From Grifola frondosa (lineage: Eukaryota; Basidiomycota; Agaricomycetes; Polyporales; Grifolaceae), in NCBI GenBank assembly GCA_001683735.1, contig LUGG01000019.1:124001-188000 (forward strand): a stretch of DNA of 64,000 nt, read 5' to 3'. This document shows positions 34,293 to 45,860 of the stretch, in pieces. Positions within the stretch are counted from its first letter, which is position 1; every line of letters begins with the position of its first letter. The translations under genes and the position numbers were made by a program. The notes beneath the pieces were generated by a model. That model searched no databases and was not told the origin of the DNA. It saw only the letters and a program-made list of their open reading frames with translations.

Positions 34293-37200
34293 CTATTTCC
34301 CGCCATTGAGCATCTTCCTGAAGTCATCCTGTCCTTTCCCTTGCCCCAATGCGACTGGAGCAGATTGGGAACTAGACGACGTAGATGGCTTTGCTATTGG
34401 GGCCGCAGCACGCTTTTTGCTGCCCAAGCCTGCGCGCGGGCGCGATGCCGCTGTCCGCGGCACAAACAGTCCTCCAGCTGTAGGAGGTGGTGCCATAGAC
34501 CGCGACCCAGAAGGCCCTGAGGCGCTTTCAGCTAGTATTTCAAGCGTCTTACCTTCGAAAACGATAGGATCGGGGTAAAGCAGTAGCTTTCCCGCTTCCT
34601 GCGCGGTACCATGACATGTTAGTACGGAGTTTCCGCACTAGAAAAAATTGTAATACCGCAGCGTTTTCGAGCTCTACTTCGGCCTCATTCTTATCTGTGA
34701 AGACTTCGACGCGTTTGATTGCGGCGTGCTTCTCGAGTGCCTGTTGCAAGAGACCCTCTTGTGTGCCCGGAGGAAGGTTGCGAATGCGCACGGAGCGATT
34801 CCGCACTTCCGCTCGATAACCCGGCTCCCTACGAGATTCACATTAAGTTCAGTAAGAGCAGATGAGATAATCGCGATGGCGATATACTTGTTCTTTGCAC
34901 GGAAGCGAGTGTCAGAGAGAGTTACGGCTATGCGCCGCTTCTTTAGTTCATAATTATTTGCGCTCAGAGCAGCCATCGCATCTTTCTAGAATATGGGTTG
35001 GATTATCACCGCCGGCAGAAGTAAGAAGTAAGTTACTCGCCTCTTGTTCAAACTCCACAAATGCAAATCCTCTGGAATGTCCATCTTTGTCCAGAGCCAT
35101 TCTCACCTCTTTGACGGTGCCGTACTACAAGCAGAGTTAGGATAATGAACGCCATCGTGAGACTCAGGTGACTAACCGTCTTGAACAATTTCTCAAGGTC
35201 CTGTTGAGTTGCAAACTTGCTTAGACCCGCAACGTAAATCTCCCGCTCATTCGCATCACTATCGGTGCGCTCTTTCTTCCGCTCAGGATTAGAGATCAAT
35301 ACACTCAGCGAATGGCCTTCTTCAAGCTCGTGACCATTGAGCTCGAGCGCCGCTTCCGCAGAAGACTGTCGCACAGTTATGAGCGGAACGGCAGCATGCA
35401 CATTGGACTTACTTACAGGGGAAGTGTATTGAACGTAGCAGAAGCGTCTCGTACTCTTGAATTTCTTACTTGGCCACCGAACATCGAAAATAGTGCCATA
35501 CTAGAAAAGCAATATAAGTAAGTGCAAGCAGCACTAATGCCTAATTCTGCGACTGGCCTTCTCAAACATATTGCGGACGAATGCGTCATCGGTTTTCTCT
35601 GGGAAGTTGGTAACATAAAGCGTAGATCGCCACGCAAGGTGAACCGCGATCTCCTCTCCCGCAGACGTTTTTTGTCTTTCGTGAGGGCAGCAGGAACGCT
35701 ATCCTTCAGTATGCAATCATCGTGAGGTCCGAGCCGTACGATCAACCGCGAAGACGATACGAACCCGCTCAATGAACTCGACCGTAGCTACCAAAGAGTT
35801 GGGCAGCTGCGTGATCTTGATCTCTCGGACGGCCCCACACTGTTAGGTCAAAGGCATCAGTATAAAATGAGTCACAAGAGGCATCGACGTACGTCTTTGA
35901 AGAGCGTTCGCAGCTCATCATCTTGAACTCCGACGGGGAGGTCTGCGACAAACACTGTGCAGTTCTCCCGATCACTGCTGTACCTATCAGTCCCTGCAGC
36001 TCTGCCAATCAACGAACTTACCGTTTTAATCTCGCTGGTTCCTCTGCACAGTAACGTTCAATGCGTGAGCTGTCAGAGTCAAGAAAACACTTACCTATTC
36101 TTGGCTTCTTGCTCCCTTCCGGAATAACATCTTCTTCAGCTTTTCTCTTGGATGTTCCTTCGTGAGCAGGACCTGCGTCGACATCCATGGGGTCGGCTGA
36201 GATACAGGAGCCGTCTGCATCGTGACATCCGCTACTGGCATCGCAGCCTGCTGCTCCGCAATCAGCTGCATCGCCGCATACTCTGCCTTCTGAGCTTCCT
36301 GTCACATACCAGAGACTCAGATTCACAAAGCGCATGACAAAAATCAGATATCCCACCTTTGCGCGGCGTGCATTGACTTGCAGTTGAGCGCGCTCAATGC
36401 GGTCGAGGCAATCATCGATTCCCTCGACGGTGCCATGCAGCTGTTCAAATGTTACCCACGCTTCCCAGATCGCTTCTGGCCAGTCAAGGTTTTTCATGGC
36501 GATGTCTCGGAAGACCTTCCTTGCATCATCATACATTCGTTGCTTTCTATGGCCATCAGATGGTTAGTACTACGTGGAATGAGGGTGTTTGAAGGGAACT
36601 GACATGAGCACATCCTGTATGATGTCCAAGCGAGATAGCTCATCTTGTAATGCTTCGTGGCGTCTTCCCATACGACGATCGCGTGTTCCGCGAGGTCGGC
36701 GATGTCCAAGCACTAATGGTTGAATAAGTATCAGCAAATTTCGGACATCCTAGATGAACTCACAATTGTAGAAAAATACTTCTCGAGCCTAAGCCTGGGA
36801 TCACCAGAAGGAGAAGCTGGACAAGCTCAGTCACTATTGACTTCAACAAAGAAAGGTCGACGGCCTCACCCTTTCGAACCCTGACAATTCCACTCATGAG
36901 GATCTCTAGCAAAGCATTAAAACCTTCCTCGCCTATCGAATACGTCAGCTACAATATACAGGGATTTGCGTTAGGCGAACTTACCGCCCTTGCCAGCTTC
37001 TACTCGCCGTTTCTCATATCCTGCTCGAGCGATAATGACAGGGATCAGCTGTTCAACATTTGATTGCAAAGGACCAATTGCTTTCGCGTTCTCATACACC
37101 GCTAATGTCCCCGTCAACATATCATAGAAGCAATATACAACTATTCTTACCACGTATTTCGCTCTCTGCATCATCCAAATCGAACACTCGCTCCTGTGGG

Positions 37201-38605
37201 ATCGTGGAATTACTCTTCAGCGCGATATGGCAAAAACGGTAGTCTCTTACGAGGAAGCGGATATAGCGCGAAAGCACCTCGCCCGACACTGGGGCGCTCC
37301 TCAGAGCTCTTTTGTAGATCGACAGCTGGAAATCATCTTCAACATCCTGTGTCCTCTTCAAACTTGTGTCACTGGGTGGTCACGATAATAATATGGAGGC
37401 GACATACTAAAAAGTCGACATAGCCTGTCCAGAATGAGTGCAATGCTTGCTCTGCACCGGATTCTCCTGAGAAACGCCGCTTATCGGCCTCGGATATTGC
37501 ACGCTCGTACAAGGTGTTGAGCACGAAAAGATCAGGCTTCTTAGCTCTACGTTCCGAGGCGATGTAATAAGCATATCCTTCGAGCGAGAACCCTGTTTGT
37601 GCCTGAAAACGACGTTAATGAAACATGGGTGTATGCGATGAGCATCGATCGCGACGCACCAGGGAGTTCTCGTAAGATTCACGTCTGTCATATGATTTCA
37701 CAGCTTGTGAACGGGATTTCGATGCTTTGATCAGGAGTAACTCGTATTGATCGGGCGGTTTATAATTCGTCGTAAATGAGGAGTATGTTTGAAGGGTCTC
37801 TTCGTGATCTAACGGACGGGATGTATGTATCATATCAACCACAGACTCCGAAGGAAAACGGCCTACTGGAGTGAGGTTGTTGTAAGCGATCCAACAACAT
37901 ATTTTCCACGCGATTGACGAGTTCCGTTCTTGTGCAGAAGCGTCTTAGGTATCAAATGGTTGGTACATCTAATGAGAGACTTACTTATCGGAAGCCGTGG
38001 AATTCTGCAGGAGCTCAAGCTCCCAATCGCGTTGTACATCCCACAGCAAGTGGCTCTGATGACAATGTCAAAGGGACGAGGGCAAAACAAAGACTCAGTC
38101 CCTTACCTTCGTCAAGTGTCCATTTCCTTGAGTTACGACCTCGGAGATAGCTTCGTGCATCCACTCAGGAGAGAACAATCTCCTAGGCCATCTGGCTTTG
38201 ATTCTACCGTCGTGAAGTGCTCGTACCTTTCCATAAGAAACTCCAAATGTTTCTGTAGGATAGGAATGGCTGGATGAAATTCAAGGCAGGAACTACATCA
38301 CACGCAAAAGGACACGCACACAAGTAGTCTTGCTCAGCTCGTTTGAATAAAGTCAACACTTCCTGCAGGTCCGCGGGAGACTCAAGGTCGCTCGACTGCT
38401 GCTTGCGTTCAATGAGCGGCAGCCACACTTGGTCGCCCACTGCCCAAAACGCCGTCACCATGTCCAATGCCGACTCGACCTGGTCTTCCATGCCCGTTGC
38501 GCGGGCGATGCGGACGTGTTCAACATGAAGAGAGATATCATACGGATTCTCGGTCAGTTTGTTGAGAATGTCGGACAGTGCCTCAAGCGCGGCTGCCTCG
38601 TCCAT
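34293..38605 (-). CDS. SART3/Prp24-like U6 snRNP recycling factor
   Basis: A U4/U6 assembly factor of the spliceosome. The N-terminus (ATG 38605, MDEAAALEALSDILNK) begins a HAT-repeat region visible as ALDMVTAFWAVGDQVWLPL, LYERAISEADKRRF, FQLSIYKRALRSAPVSGEV and WPEAIWEAWVTFEQLHG. A linker with a KKPRI-type NLS follows. Four RRMs come next: CTVFVADLPVGVQDDELR, TLYVTNFPEKTDDAF, REIYVAGLSKFATQQDLE and RSVRIRNLPPGTQEG. It ends in the Lsm-contacting DFRKMLNGGK motif. About 20 introns, two with GC donors (34986-35040, 35501-35557). Frame slips needing one base lie at 38228-38230, 36189-36192 and 35668-35673. A further unresolved one is near 37870. About 900 aa. Confidence 0.85.
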
Positions 38606-38837
38606 GATGGCAGTTAGAAATCAAAGATCGAGAGCAAATGTGAGTTTGGGGGTCCAATCCAAACTGCTGCTTGGACTAGGAATGAGGAGGCGCGTTAAGG
38701 GAGCACTCGAGCACCACCGCAGTGCTAGAAGCAGAGCGATCGTACACATCACGTGCTGACGCGACTTCGACTCTTAATACTCTTGAGCTCAGCGCCGAGT
38801 ACGACCTTGACCCAACGCGTCAAGAACGAGCTCGACG
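38606..38837. promoter_or_regulatory. Divergent promoter region (232 bp)
   Basis: It separates the starts of the SART3-like gene (minus) and the folate synthase gene (plus), so both promoters must lie here or overlap. No clear TATA box. Confidence 0.5.
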
Positions 38838-40384
38838 ATGTCCATTGACCTCTCCCTCGACCGCATTTCCAAGCTCTTAAATCATCTTGGACCTTATACC
38901 CGACCTACCTGCCACATCGCAGGCACAAACGGCAAAGGCAGCGTCTCTTCCCTTCTTTCATCACCATCCTCCTCGCCTCTTCTCCCCCTCTCTCAGTCGG
39001 CAGGTTCAACAGCCCTCATCTAGCATCTGTACTTGACGCCATTTACATTGACCGGTCACCGATTTCTCGGGCGCAATACGCAGATGCCGCGCACTGGTCG
39101 AGCAAGCGGACAAAGAGCACGCCATAGGTGCTAGCAACTTTCGAGCTCTAACTACTACCGCGCTCTTGATATTTGAACACGAACACGTGACATCGTCGTA
39201 CTTGAGTTGGCATGGGAGGTCGCCTGGACCACGAACGTCGTTCCCGACGACTGCATCCTCGTCTCCGCGCTGACTGCCATAGACCTTGATCACCAGGCAT
39301 TCTTGGGACACACGGTTGCAGATATCGCACGAGAGAAAGCAGGAATTGCAAACGAGGTAAGCCGTTTGTTATCGGATTCAGAAGCATGCGGAAGTGGAGG
39401 TCGTCATCCGGGACGCTATCCTCTGTCGGTGGGGACGTTGTACCTACTCCGCTCTGTTAGTGGCGACTGGGATGAATTGATCGATGGTCCTTCCCCTTCT
39501 CCTGTGTCTTTTCTATCACCTCCAAGTTTCCCCCTGCCACATCCTGTCGAGATCACTTTCCCATGTTTTGCGAAGCCATTTCGAGCCTTACTCCCTTTAC
39601 ACGGCAATCACCAACTGCTGAACCTCGCAATCGTCTGCGGTATGGTTTCCGCCATGTTAACTCATCCCTCCTGTCTGCATACGGGTTTCCACGAACGCAT
39701 CACGCCATACACGATAGCGCGTGGGATTCAGTCCACACGTTGGCCTGGGAGACTTTCCTTCCACACGCTGCCCTTCCCGTCTCCTCAGACACGTCACAGA
39801 CGGAAGAAATTGCAATTCTCGCAGATGGTGCACACAACCTTGCGTCCGCGACTGCTCTCGCCGCTTACCTTGCATCTCTTCTTTCCTCCCGCGGTTGCTC
39901 GTCCCCCTACGCGAGATCTCCCTCACGTACGTCCTCGCGCTTTCCCACTCGCCGCCAAAAACGCCGCTACAGACGCTTGCGCCGCTCTTCGCGCTCCGCG
40001 AGCACACAGAGCTGCGCCTTGGTGTCGCGCTTTTGCGGTTCACTCCTCCAGAAGGCATGCCATGGGTGCGTTCCGTGCCTCCCTCCGAGCTACGCGAGAC
40101 CGTAGAAGCCTTAGTCCCCGATAAGAGTGCGGACATCTGGGTCCTGCAGAAACGGAAGGAGATCCGAGAGAGGAACTGAGGAACGCCCTCGCTTGGCGGC
40201 ACGGAGGCGACGGGAGGACGAAGAGGCATTGGTAGTTGTGGCGGGAGCCTGTACCTTGTTGCAGACTTCTACAGGGAGTTTCCTGGATGCTTGCGAGGAG
40301 CGGACGCGGCCAGTTGAGGAGGGTCGTTACGGTAGTTTCTTCCCGCCTGGCTATAGCGTGCACATGGAATGCGGAGCAGCTTGA
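38838..40384 (+). CDS. FOL3: Dihydrofolate/folylpolyglutamate synthase, many frame breaks
   Basis: An ATP-dependent Mur-ligase-type enzyme that adds glutamate to dihydropteroate or folate. ATG at 38838 is followed by the P-loop HIAGTNGKGSVSSLL. GRFNSPHLASVLDAIYID is the substrate loop, and TAIDLDHQAFLGHTVADIA with AREKAGIA continues the core. Further on are TRWPGRLSFHTLP and the C-domain AILADGAHNLASATALAAYL. The end reads LREISLTYVLALSHSP, SADIWVLQKRKE and SLYLVADFYR. At least eight frame changes occur, six within 38950-39240, each fixed by one base. Residue identity between breaks stays high, with no decay. I favour poor base calling over a pseudogene. The 3' end is approximate. The dihydrofolate synthase (Fol3-type) start is a better fit than the polyglutamylase. 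Confidence 0.8.
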
Positions 40385-40763
40385 ATAACCGTGTTCCCGC
40401 TCCACGAGCACTCGAGGGCAAGATACGTACGGCGATTTACGATATCGGTCGATATCTTTATTTGCCGACTTGATGAGAATATTATCCGCGGTTCTGCTCG
40501 AAGTCTTTCCGAGGATCGATTGACTTCACTGGCGAAAGAAGGGCGACGATAAGCGAGGAACTACATCAGTGGGAAGCGGGAAGCATTGGTCCATTATGTA
40601 TATACACTGGCCTCAACATCGACAGTACTCGCCCGTTCTGAAATTCTAGATTCCAAGCACTGCAAGTAAATACATATGTATAACGACATCAGCACAACAT
40701 TCAAGCAATTTTTGACAACGCGACAGCAGATTCATCCGACAATGCAGCAGCCCCTCTGACGAG
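40385..40763. other. Convergent intergenic region
   Basis: 3' flanks of the folate synthase and Aos1 genes. No gene. Confidence 0.5.
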
Positions 40764-42771
40764 TTACGGCATGCCCAACCTGCACACCGTCCCGCCGCCC
40801 GTGCTTCCATCGAACGTGAAGAAATTTGCAATAGGCGGTTCGCGCGCAGCGAGTGCCTTGAGAATATCCTGTGCGAGCATCCCACCGACCACAGCACACA
40901 CGGCGACAGCTCGTGTGCGGCCGTCGTTGCCGCAATCCTGCATTCAATAAAAAAAATCAATTCCGACGTCAGATCGTTCCTACCGATAATAGTGTGACAG
41001 ACGCACTCGATGCGATCGCGCGGGATACTTGGCAGCGTCTTGTTCACATCAGCCTTCTGGAGCAGCCCGTTCGCGATAACCTCGAGCTCGGTCGCTGCAG
41101 CGGCGTCATCGGGTAGCGCCCCCGTGGGTGGACTGATACTCCCAAAGCGCTGCACTAAGGCATTAATACATAAGCTTCAGTCGGCGTACGAACTTACCGA
41201 GAACTGTAAACAGCACCGCCGGATTAAGCTCTTTGGTATGCCTCCAGACAGTCCTGACCAGCGGTGCTCCAGAGCCGTCCGAAGCGGGCAGTACACAGCC
41301 GTGTTCTTGACGTTCTTCCCTGCATCCTTCTGTGCGGAGCGATCCCTTTTGACACTGGGTCATAAATGACGTGCGGAAACGCTGTGCGAACGGAACGTAC
41401 GGTGCGATGTAATCATGCTGCAAAAGATCACAGAAGATGTATCCCAGCAGCCCGTACGTGCCCCCGGCGTAGAACGGCTTTCCCGCACGGCGGCATGCGT
41501 CGTTCAGACGGATCTGTCAGCGGTATCGCAGCGATGATCGTCAGCACAACCCACGAGCACGGCGCAAGGGCACGTACCAAGCTTTCCCTATCCAAGTCGG
41601 TCGCACAAACAAGGTCGACGCCCTGCACGAGGGCATCCAGCCCATGCGCCTCCATCGCCAAACGTCCGCAAGGGTCTCGACGGCCACCAGCGGATTGAGG
41701 CTCTCAATCCGGGCCCTCGCAGCGTCAACTCTCTGCGCGCCAGTGTCAGTGCGATCATCGAAGCATAACACAACATGAAAAGATTACGAGCCACGCGCAC
41801 ACGGCAGCACATGCCAGAGACGCCCCAGGTACAAACACCGGTGCATCTGGGACGGAGCGACCGTCCAAGAAGGCAGCAAGGCGCCATGCCTTGCCCTGCA
41901 TATGTGGCTGCAGCACACGAGCCAAGAATGCACTCCACTCTTGTGCGTGTGAGAGCGCACGGTACCCGGTGAATGCACGCGCGAGCACCCTCTCCAGCTA
42001 CGGGGGAAGTAGTGGACACCCACCGCGAGCGGTCGCCGGGAAACGCACAGAGGTTGCTCGGGTCTGGTATCATGTCTAGGCGTGGAAGCTATTACCCAGC
42101 ACGAACGCGGTGTGCACCGTCAGTCATGCGCATGCACGAGAATGCAGATACATCCTTGTTCTCCGGGCCTGAGCTGTCACGTCCGCGCGGCCTCGGGCAC
42201 CCATCACAGTCCAGTCACCACAATACCCAAGCATACATGCACGCCGAAACCCAAAACGTCCACCAATGAACGCACCGCGCCTTGTGCTGCAAAAAAAGAA
42301 AGAAAGCAAAAGAAACAGAGAAACAGAACCACCACGCGCACACCGGCCCGCATGCTCACCTTCTCACCAACGTCCTCGTCATGGAAGAAGAAGCCAGCAC
42401 CGAGGTCCTCCGCGGCGACGCGCCCCCATCCACGACGACGAGCCTCCCGATCCCCGCAAGCACGATATTCTTGATCGCCTCCGTCCCGCGCCGCGCAGGC
42501 GCACCACCAGGATCGCCGCGTTGCGCATCCTGTCGTAAGGGTGCGCGCGTGAGTGCGTGTGAGCTTAAGGCGGGCGTGCGCGCACCTACCCACCTCTGCT
42601 GGGCCTCCAGGCCCCACAGCCGGATCTGGCGGTCATACACGGCCGCTTCGTGGAGTAGAAGCGCAGGGTCAGTGCCCCGCGGGGCCTGTAGAGCGAATGT
42701 ATGAGCGCTGCCAGCCCACCTTCCGTGATCTGGAGCGGGATGCTCTTCGTGCCTGGATCGAGTGCAGACAT
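40764..42771 (-). CDS. AOS1: SUMO-activating enzyme E1 subunit Aos1/Sae1
   Basis: The small subunit of the SUMO E1 (partner Uba2), needed to adenylate SUMO in the nucleus. ATG 42771 opens MSALDPGTKSIPLQITE. Next is the hallmark VYDRQIRLWGLEAQQR, then ATEAIKNIVLAGIGRLVVVD and EDLGAGFFFHDEDVGEK. After a 627-nt intron come RVDAARARIESLNPLVAVET, DLVCATDLDRESLV, then FYAGGTYGLLGYIFCDLLQH, KELNPAVLFTVL, and the end GGMLAQDILKALAAREPP to VCRLGMP (TAA at 40764-40766). Breaks needing one base occur near 40899-40903 and probably at the first splice. It could in principle be the NEDD8 E1 partner Ula1, but the YDRQIRLWG start with the short GxGTVxRxGM-like end fits Aos1 better. Confidence 0.82.
41733..42359 (-). 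other. 627-nt intron in the Aos1 gene
   Basis: The donor GTGAGC follows codon DVGEK and the acceptor GCGCGCAG precedes RVDAARARIE, phase 0. The codons on either side are adjacent in the protein family, so nothing is missing. It is ten times longer than most introns here and has no recognisable coding content. Confidence 0.7.
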
Positions 42772-43319
42772 TCTGGCAGGCTTAACGACGCACACAAGGT
42801 CGGCGGAATCGGATATAACAAAGATGACGACGATGATGGCGACGAGGGACAACAAGGTGCGAGCTGGGGAACTCGGCGGGTGCGTTCTTTGCGCGGTGGC
42901 AGACAATTGAATTCGAATATGAGTACGAATTTAAATGGGATCCCGGAAGTTCTTGCTGCCCATTTCGGGACAGCGCATGCTCAATCTCGGGCGTTGCCGC
43001 GACTGTGGCGCGAACCACAGACCACGACTCGTAAGCCTTCGCGGTTCGTCGTGCCTGGCACGTCCTGGCCAGTAGAATACAGACACAGTTAATGCACAGC
43101 CGGCCATAGGGCCGCGACTACACTACACAGTACAGGGCAATTACGAACGACTACAGTGTAGAAGATATGACCTGGAGCATCAACACATAAACAACAAATA
43201 GCACCACATCAGAGATAGCAAGAAGAGAGCACCCAGACAGATAGATCGCGGCGAGCGGCGAATGTCAGTAGTATACGTGAGTGTCCCGAACGCCCGCGCG
43301 AACACAGAATCGCGGCGGG
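42772..43319. other. Intergenic region
   Basis: Upstream of Aos1 and downstream of the Zn2Cys6 gene. No gene recognised. Confidence 0.5.
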
Positions 43320-45860
43320 TCAGTTACCCATAAGCGGTATGCCGTCCGCACTGGACGTCCCGTCCCGGTCGTCGTCCAATCTACGGTAGGAAAGTCAGTC
43401 AACGCCCCGGAAACGCACAACAGCAGAGGACACACAGGTAGTTCCGTTCGATCTCCGACAGGATGGAGAGGAAGTCCCCTGCGGCGCGGGTCAGCAGAGC
43501 GACAGATGGGGAAACCCCCGGACCAAACCCTATGCACTCACAGAGGTACGCGTGTGCGCGCGCCGCAGACGCGGGCGCCGTCTCCGCCTTCCGCACGGCG
43601 TCCAGCAGCGTCGAGGCCACGAAACGGACCTTATGTACCTATGTAGAACAGAAGCGGCGGTCAGCGCGCGCGAGCGGTCATGAGGCCATGCACACCAATG
43701 AGGGCCCGTTCGTGGCGATGGACTGGATCGGGATGCTGCGGACACAATGAGAACGCAGACACAGGAAGCACGGGCATACCGTCCGACGCACCTATGCAGA
43801 ATATTGAGAAGGTCGCTCGCGACCGCTTCCCGGTCTTCTGCCACCCGGTGCTCGTCGATGTTCCCCTGGAGCGACGTGACCAGCTCGTCGCGGTACTGCT
43901 CGATCACGAAGCGCACCAATTGCTAGCGGTCAACACGAGAAGCATCAGCAAAATGCCCGCGGAGGAGCGCAGCCAATCGCAGGCGACGCACCTGCGTGAC
44001 ATACAAGTTCGCCTGCATCACGAGGAACGGGTTGAGCGCATTCGCACGCGACGCATTTGGGTTGTCGAAAAAGTCCTTGACCTCAGCGAACGTCGCCTGG
44101 CGGAATCCCGCCCGCCGTACTCGGGCGGGATGTGCGACTGCGAGTGCACATGTTTGAGACGCAGAGGCTCGGGCGCGTGCGCGAGCGCGGCGACGATGCG
44201 CGTGTGCAGCGCCTGCACCTCCTCGAGGCGGGCGGTGAGGAACTGGCCCGTGGGCGGCGACCGCTTGTCGACACGGATCCGCACGAGAATCTGCCCAGAA
44301 GCGCAAAGATGCGCGAGATGTAGTTCAGCCCAGACACAATTGCGGTCTTCCCGTGCGGCTGCGGCAGGTATGCGCTCGGCGTGATGCTGGATGCGCACCG
44401 CGTCGGGGAAGGCTTGGTTAAATCTCGGGCGCGCTGGCAGGATGGCCACTCACTATTCGTCGTCGAGCTCTCGTGGAAAATTGCACGTGGTGTCCTCATC
44501 CCGGAGGCAGATGGGGCGACCAAGTAGGATTGACATGGATTTATCCGCTACAGCGCACCGAGGCGTGAGCACGATCGCGATAACGTTTGCCTCCGCGGGT
44601 CCATCCCACCCGCGGGCCAATGGGCGAAAGTCCGGGCACTCACCACCAAAGAGCAGCCAGAACGTCCGCCGCCGCACTTCGCACTCAATAAGGTCAAGTC
44701 CATCATAAGACGATTCTTCGTGCATTCGCAGCGTAATTGCAATATGAGCCGCCTCGCCAAAGGCCGCGTGCTGCGTGGCGTCGTGACCCTCACAGAAATG
44801 GTATACGCAGTCGCTGGCAGAGATCATCTTGCGGCGATCACGCTGGGAGTTACGTACGAGAGACTCACAAGTAACGGATGACCACATGCATCGAAGTTGG
44901 CGGGTCATAGGATGCAACGGAAATGTACCGACTGGCTTCGTGGCAAGTCTGTGCAAGTTTGCGGACTGCGTGCCGCTCCATCGGCAGGTAAGATCGTGGA
45001 ACCTGCACGAGCGTCGACGCGACGGTTGACATGACGAGGGCGAAAAAGAGCGGGTCGCGCTCCTCTCGCCGCGAGTGCACGTCTGCCATAAAGGACGGCT
45101 TGTGCACGCATGGGGTTAGTGGATAAACAAAGTCGAAAAAGAGAGCAATAATGAGCAACATGGTATCACGGGGGCTACGTCCTCTAGCCGATGAGGCCGA
45201 TAATAATAGGATAGCGGGGGTATAGCTGAAGGCGGGAGTATAGAAAGCGCCTGATGTTGCTTGTATGACCAATTGTGCAGGGATAAGTGCTGAATTGGTC
45301 TGCGGGAGACATGAAAGATTCGTCACGAGGCGGAGATCAGAGGCCATTCCGTTGCCGCAGAAAGCGGACGAACTTATGTTAGACATGGGAGGGAACTGCG
45401 AGTGGAAGCCGTCCGCAGCGATAGGGTATCGGGACGGGGGAGAGCTGTGGAATGCATTGGTGCCACTTGGCTGAGACTGGGCTCGAGGAACGACGGAATG
45501 CCATTCTGCGAGGTTGGGGAGAGCGCGGACTGGGTGGGACTTGCGGTGCTCTGCGAAGTAGATGCCGGTGAATGAATGGTATCGATGCCATTTTGAGAGT
45601 CTTGCTGTGCGGCCGCCTTTGCTTCTTGCAAGCGACGCAGATACCTGCAATGGGTGAGTGCGCCTGGCACGATTACAGGCGACTGCGCGAGGACTCCGGG
45701 GTGCTCACAGGTTGGGCGGACCTCTCTTTTTGGCTGATAGTCGTAGGTGCAGGGGATGCCGAGCGCGATGCAGTGCTTGCAGGATTGCTTGGGATCGTCC
45801 GGGTTCTCGCGAGCGCATCTCACCTTGCGGGCGCGACAGGCGTCGCAGCCTGGAAGAGAG
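43320..45860 (-). CDS. Zn2Cys6 fungal transcription factor
   Basis: A binuclear zinc-cluster regulator. The DNA-binding domain reads CDACRARKVRCARE, then CKHCIALGIPCTY, giving six cysteines with normal spacing (about 45855-45735), followed by basic QPKREVRP. A Ser/Gln-rich linker leads to the fungal-specific factor domain: FDFVYPLTPCVHKPSF, RDPLFFALVMSTVASTL, HFCEGHDATQHAAFGEAAHI, ECEVRRRTFWLLFGG and DKSMSILLGRPICLRDED. The C-terminus contains NALNPFLVMQANLYVTQ and DFLSILSEIERNYL, and ends GIPLMGN with TGA at 43320-43322. Several 50-60 nt introns. The first exon is not placed. An intron ending CTCTTCCAG sits right before the first zinc Cys, so the true start is upstream of 45860. Target genes cannot be told. 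Confidence 0.82.

Noticed and set aside
42200..43000. Biosynthetic gene cluster or mobile element in the GC-rich block
   Set aside because: The block resolves into Aos1, the Zn2Cys6 factor and the PPR gene. No synthase, transposase or terminal repeats are visible.
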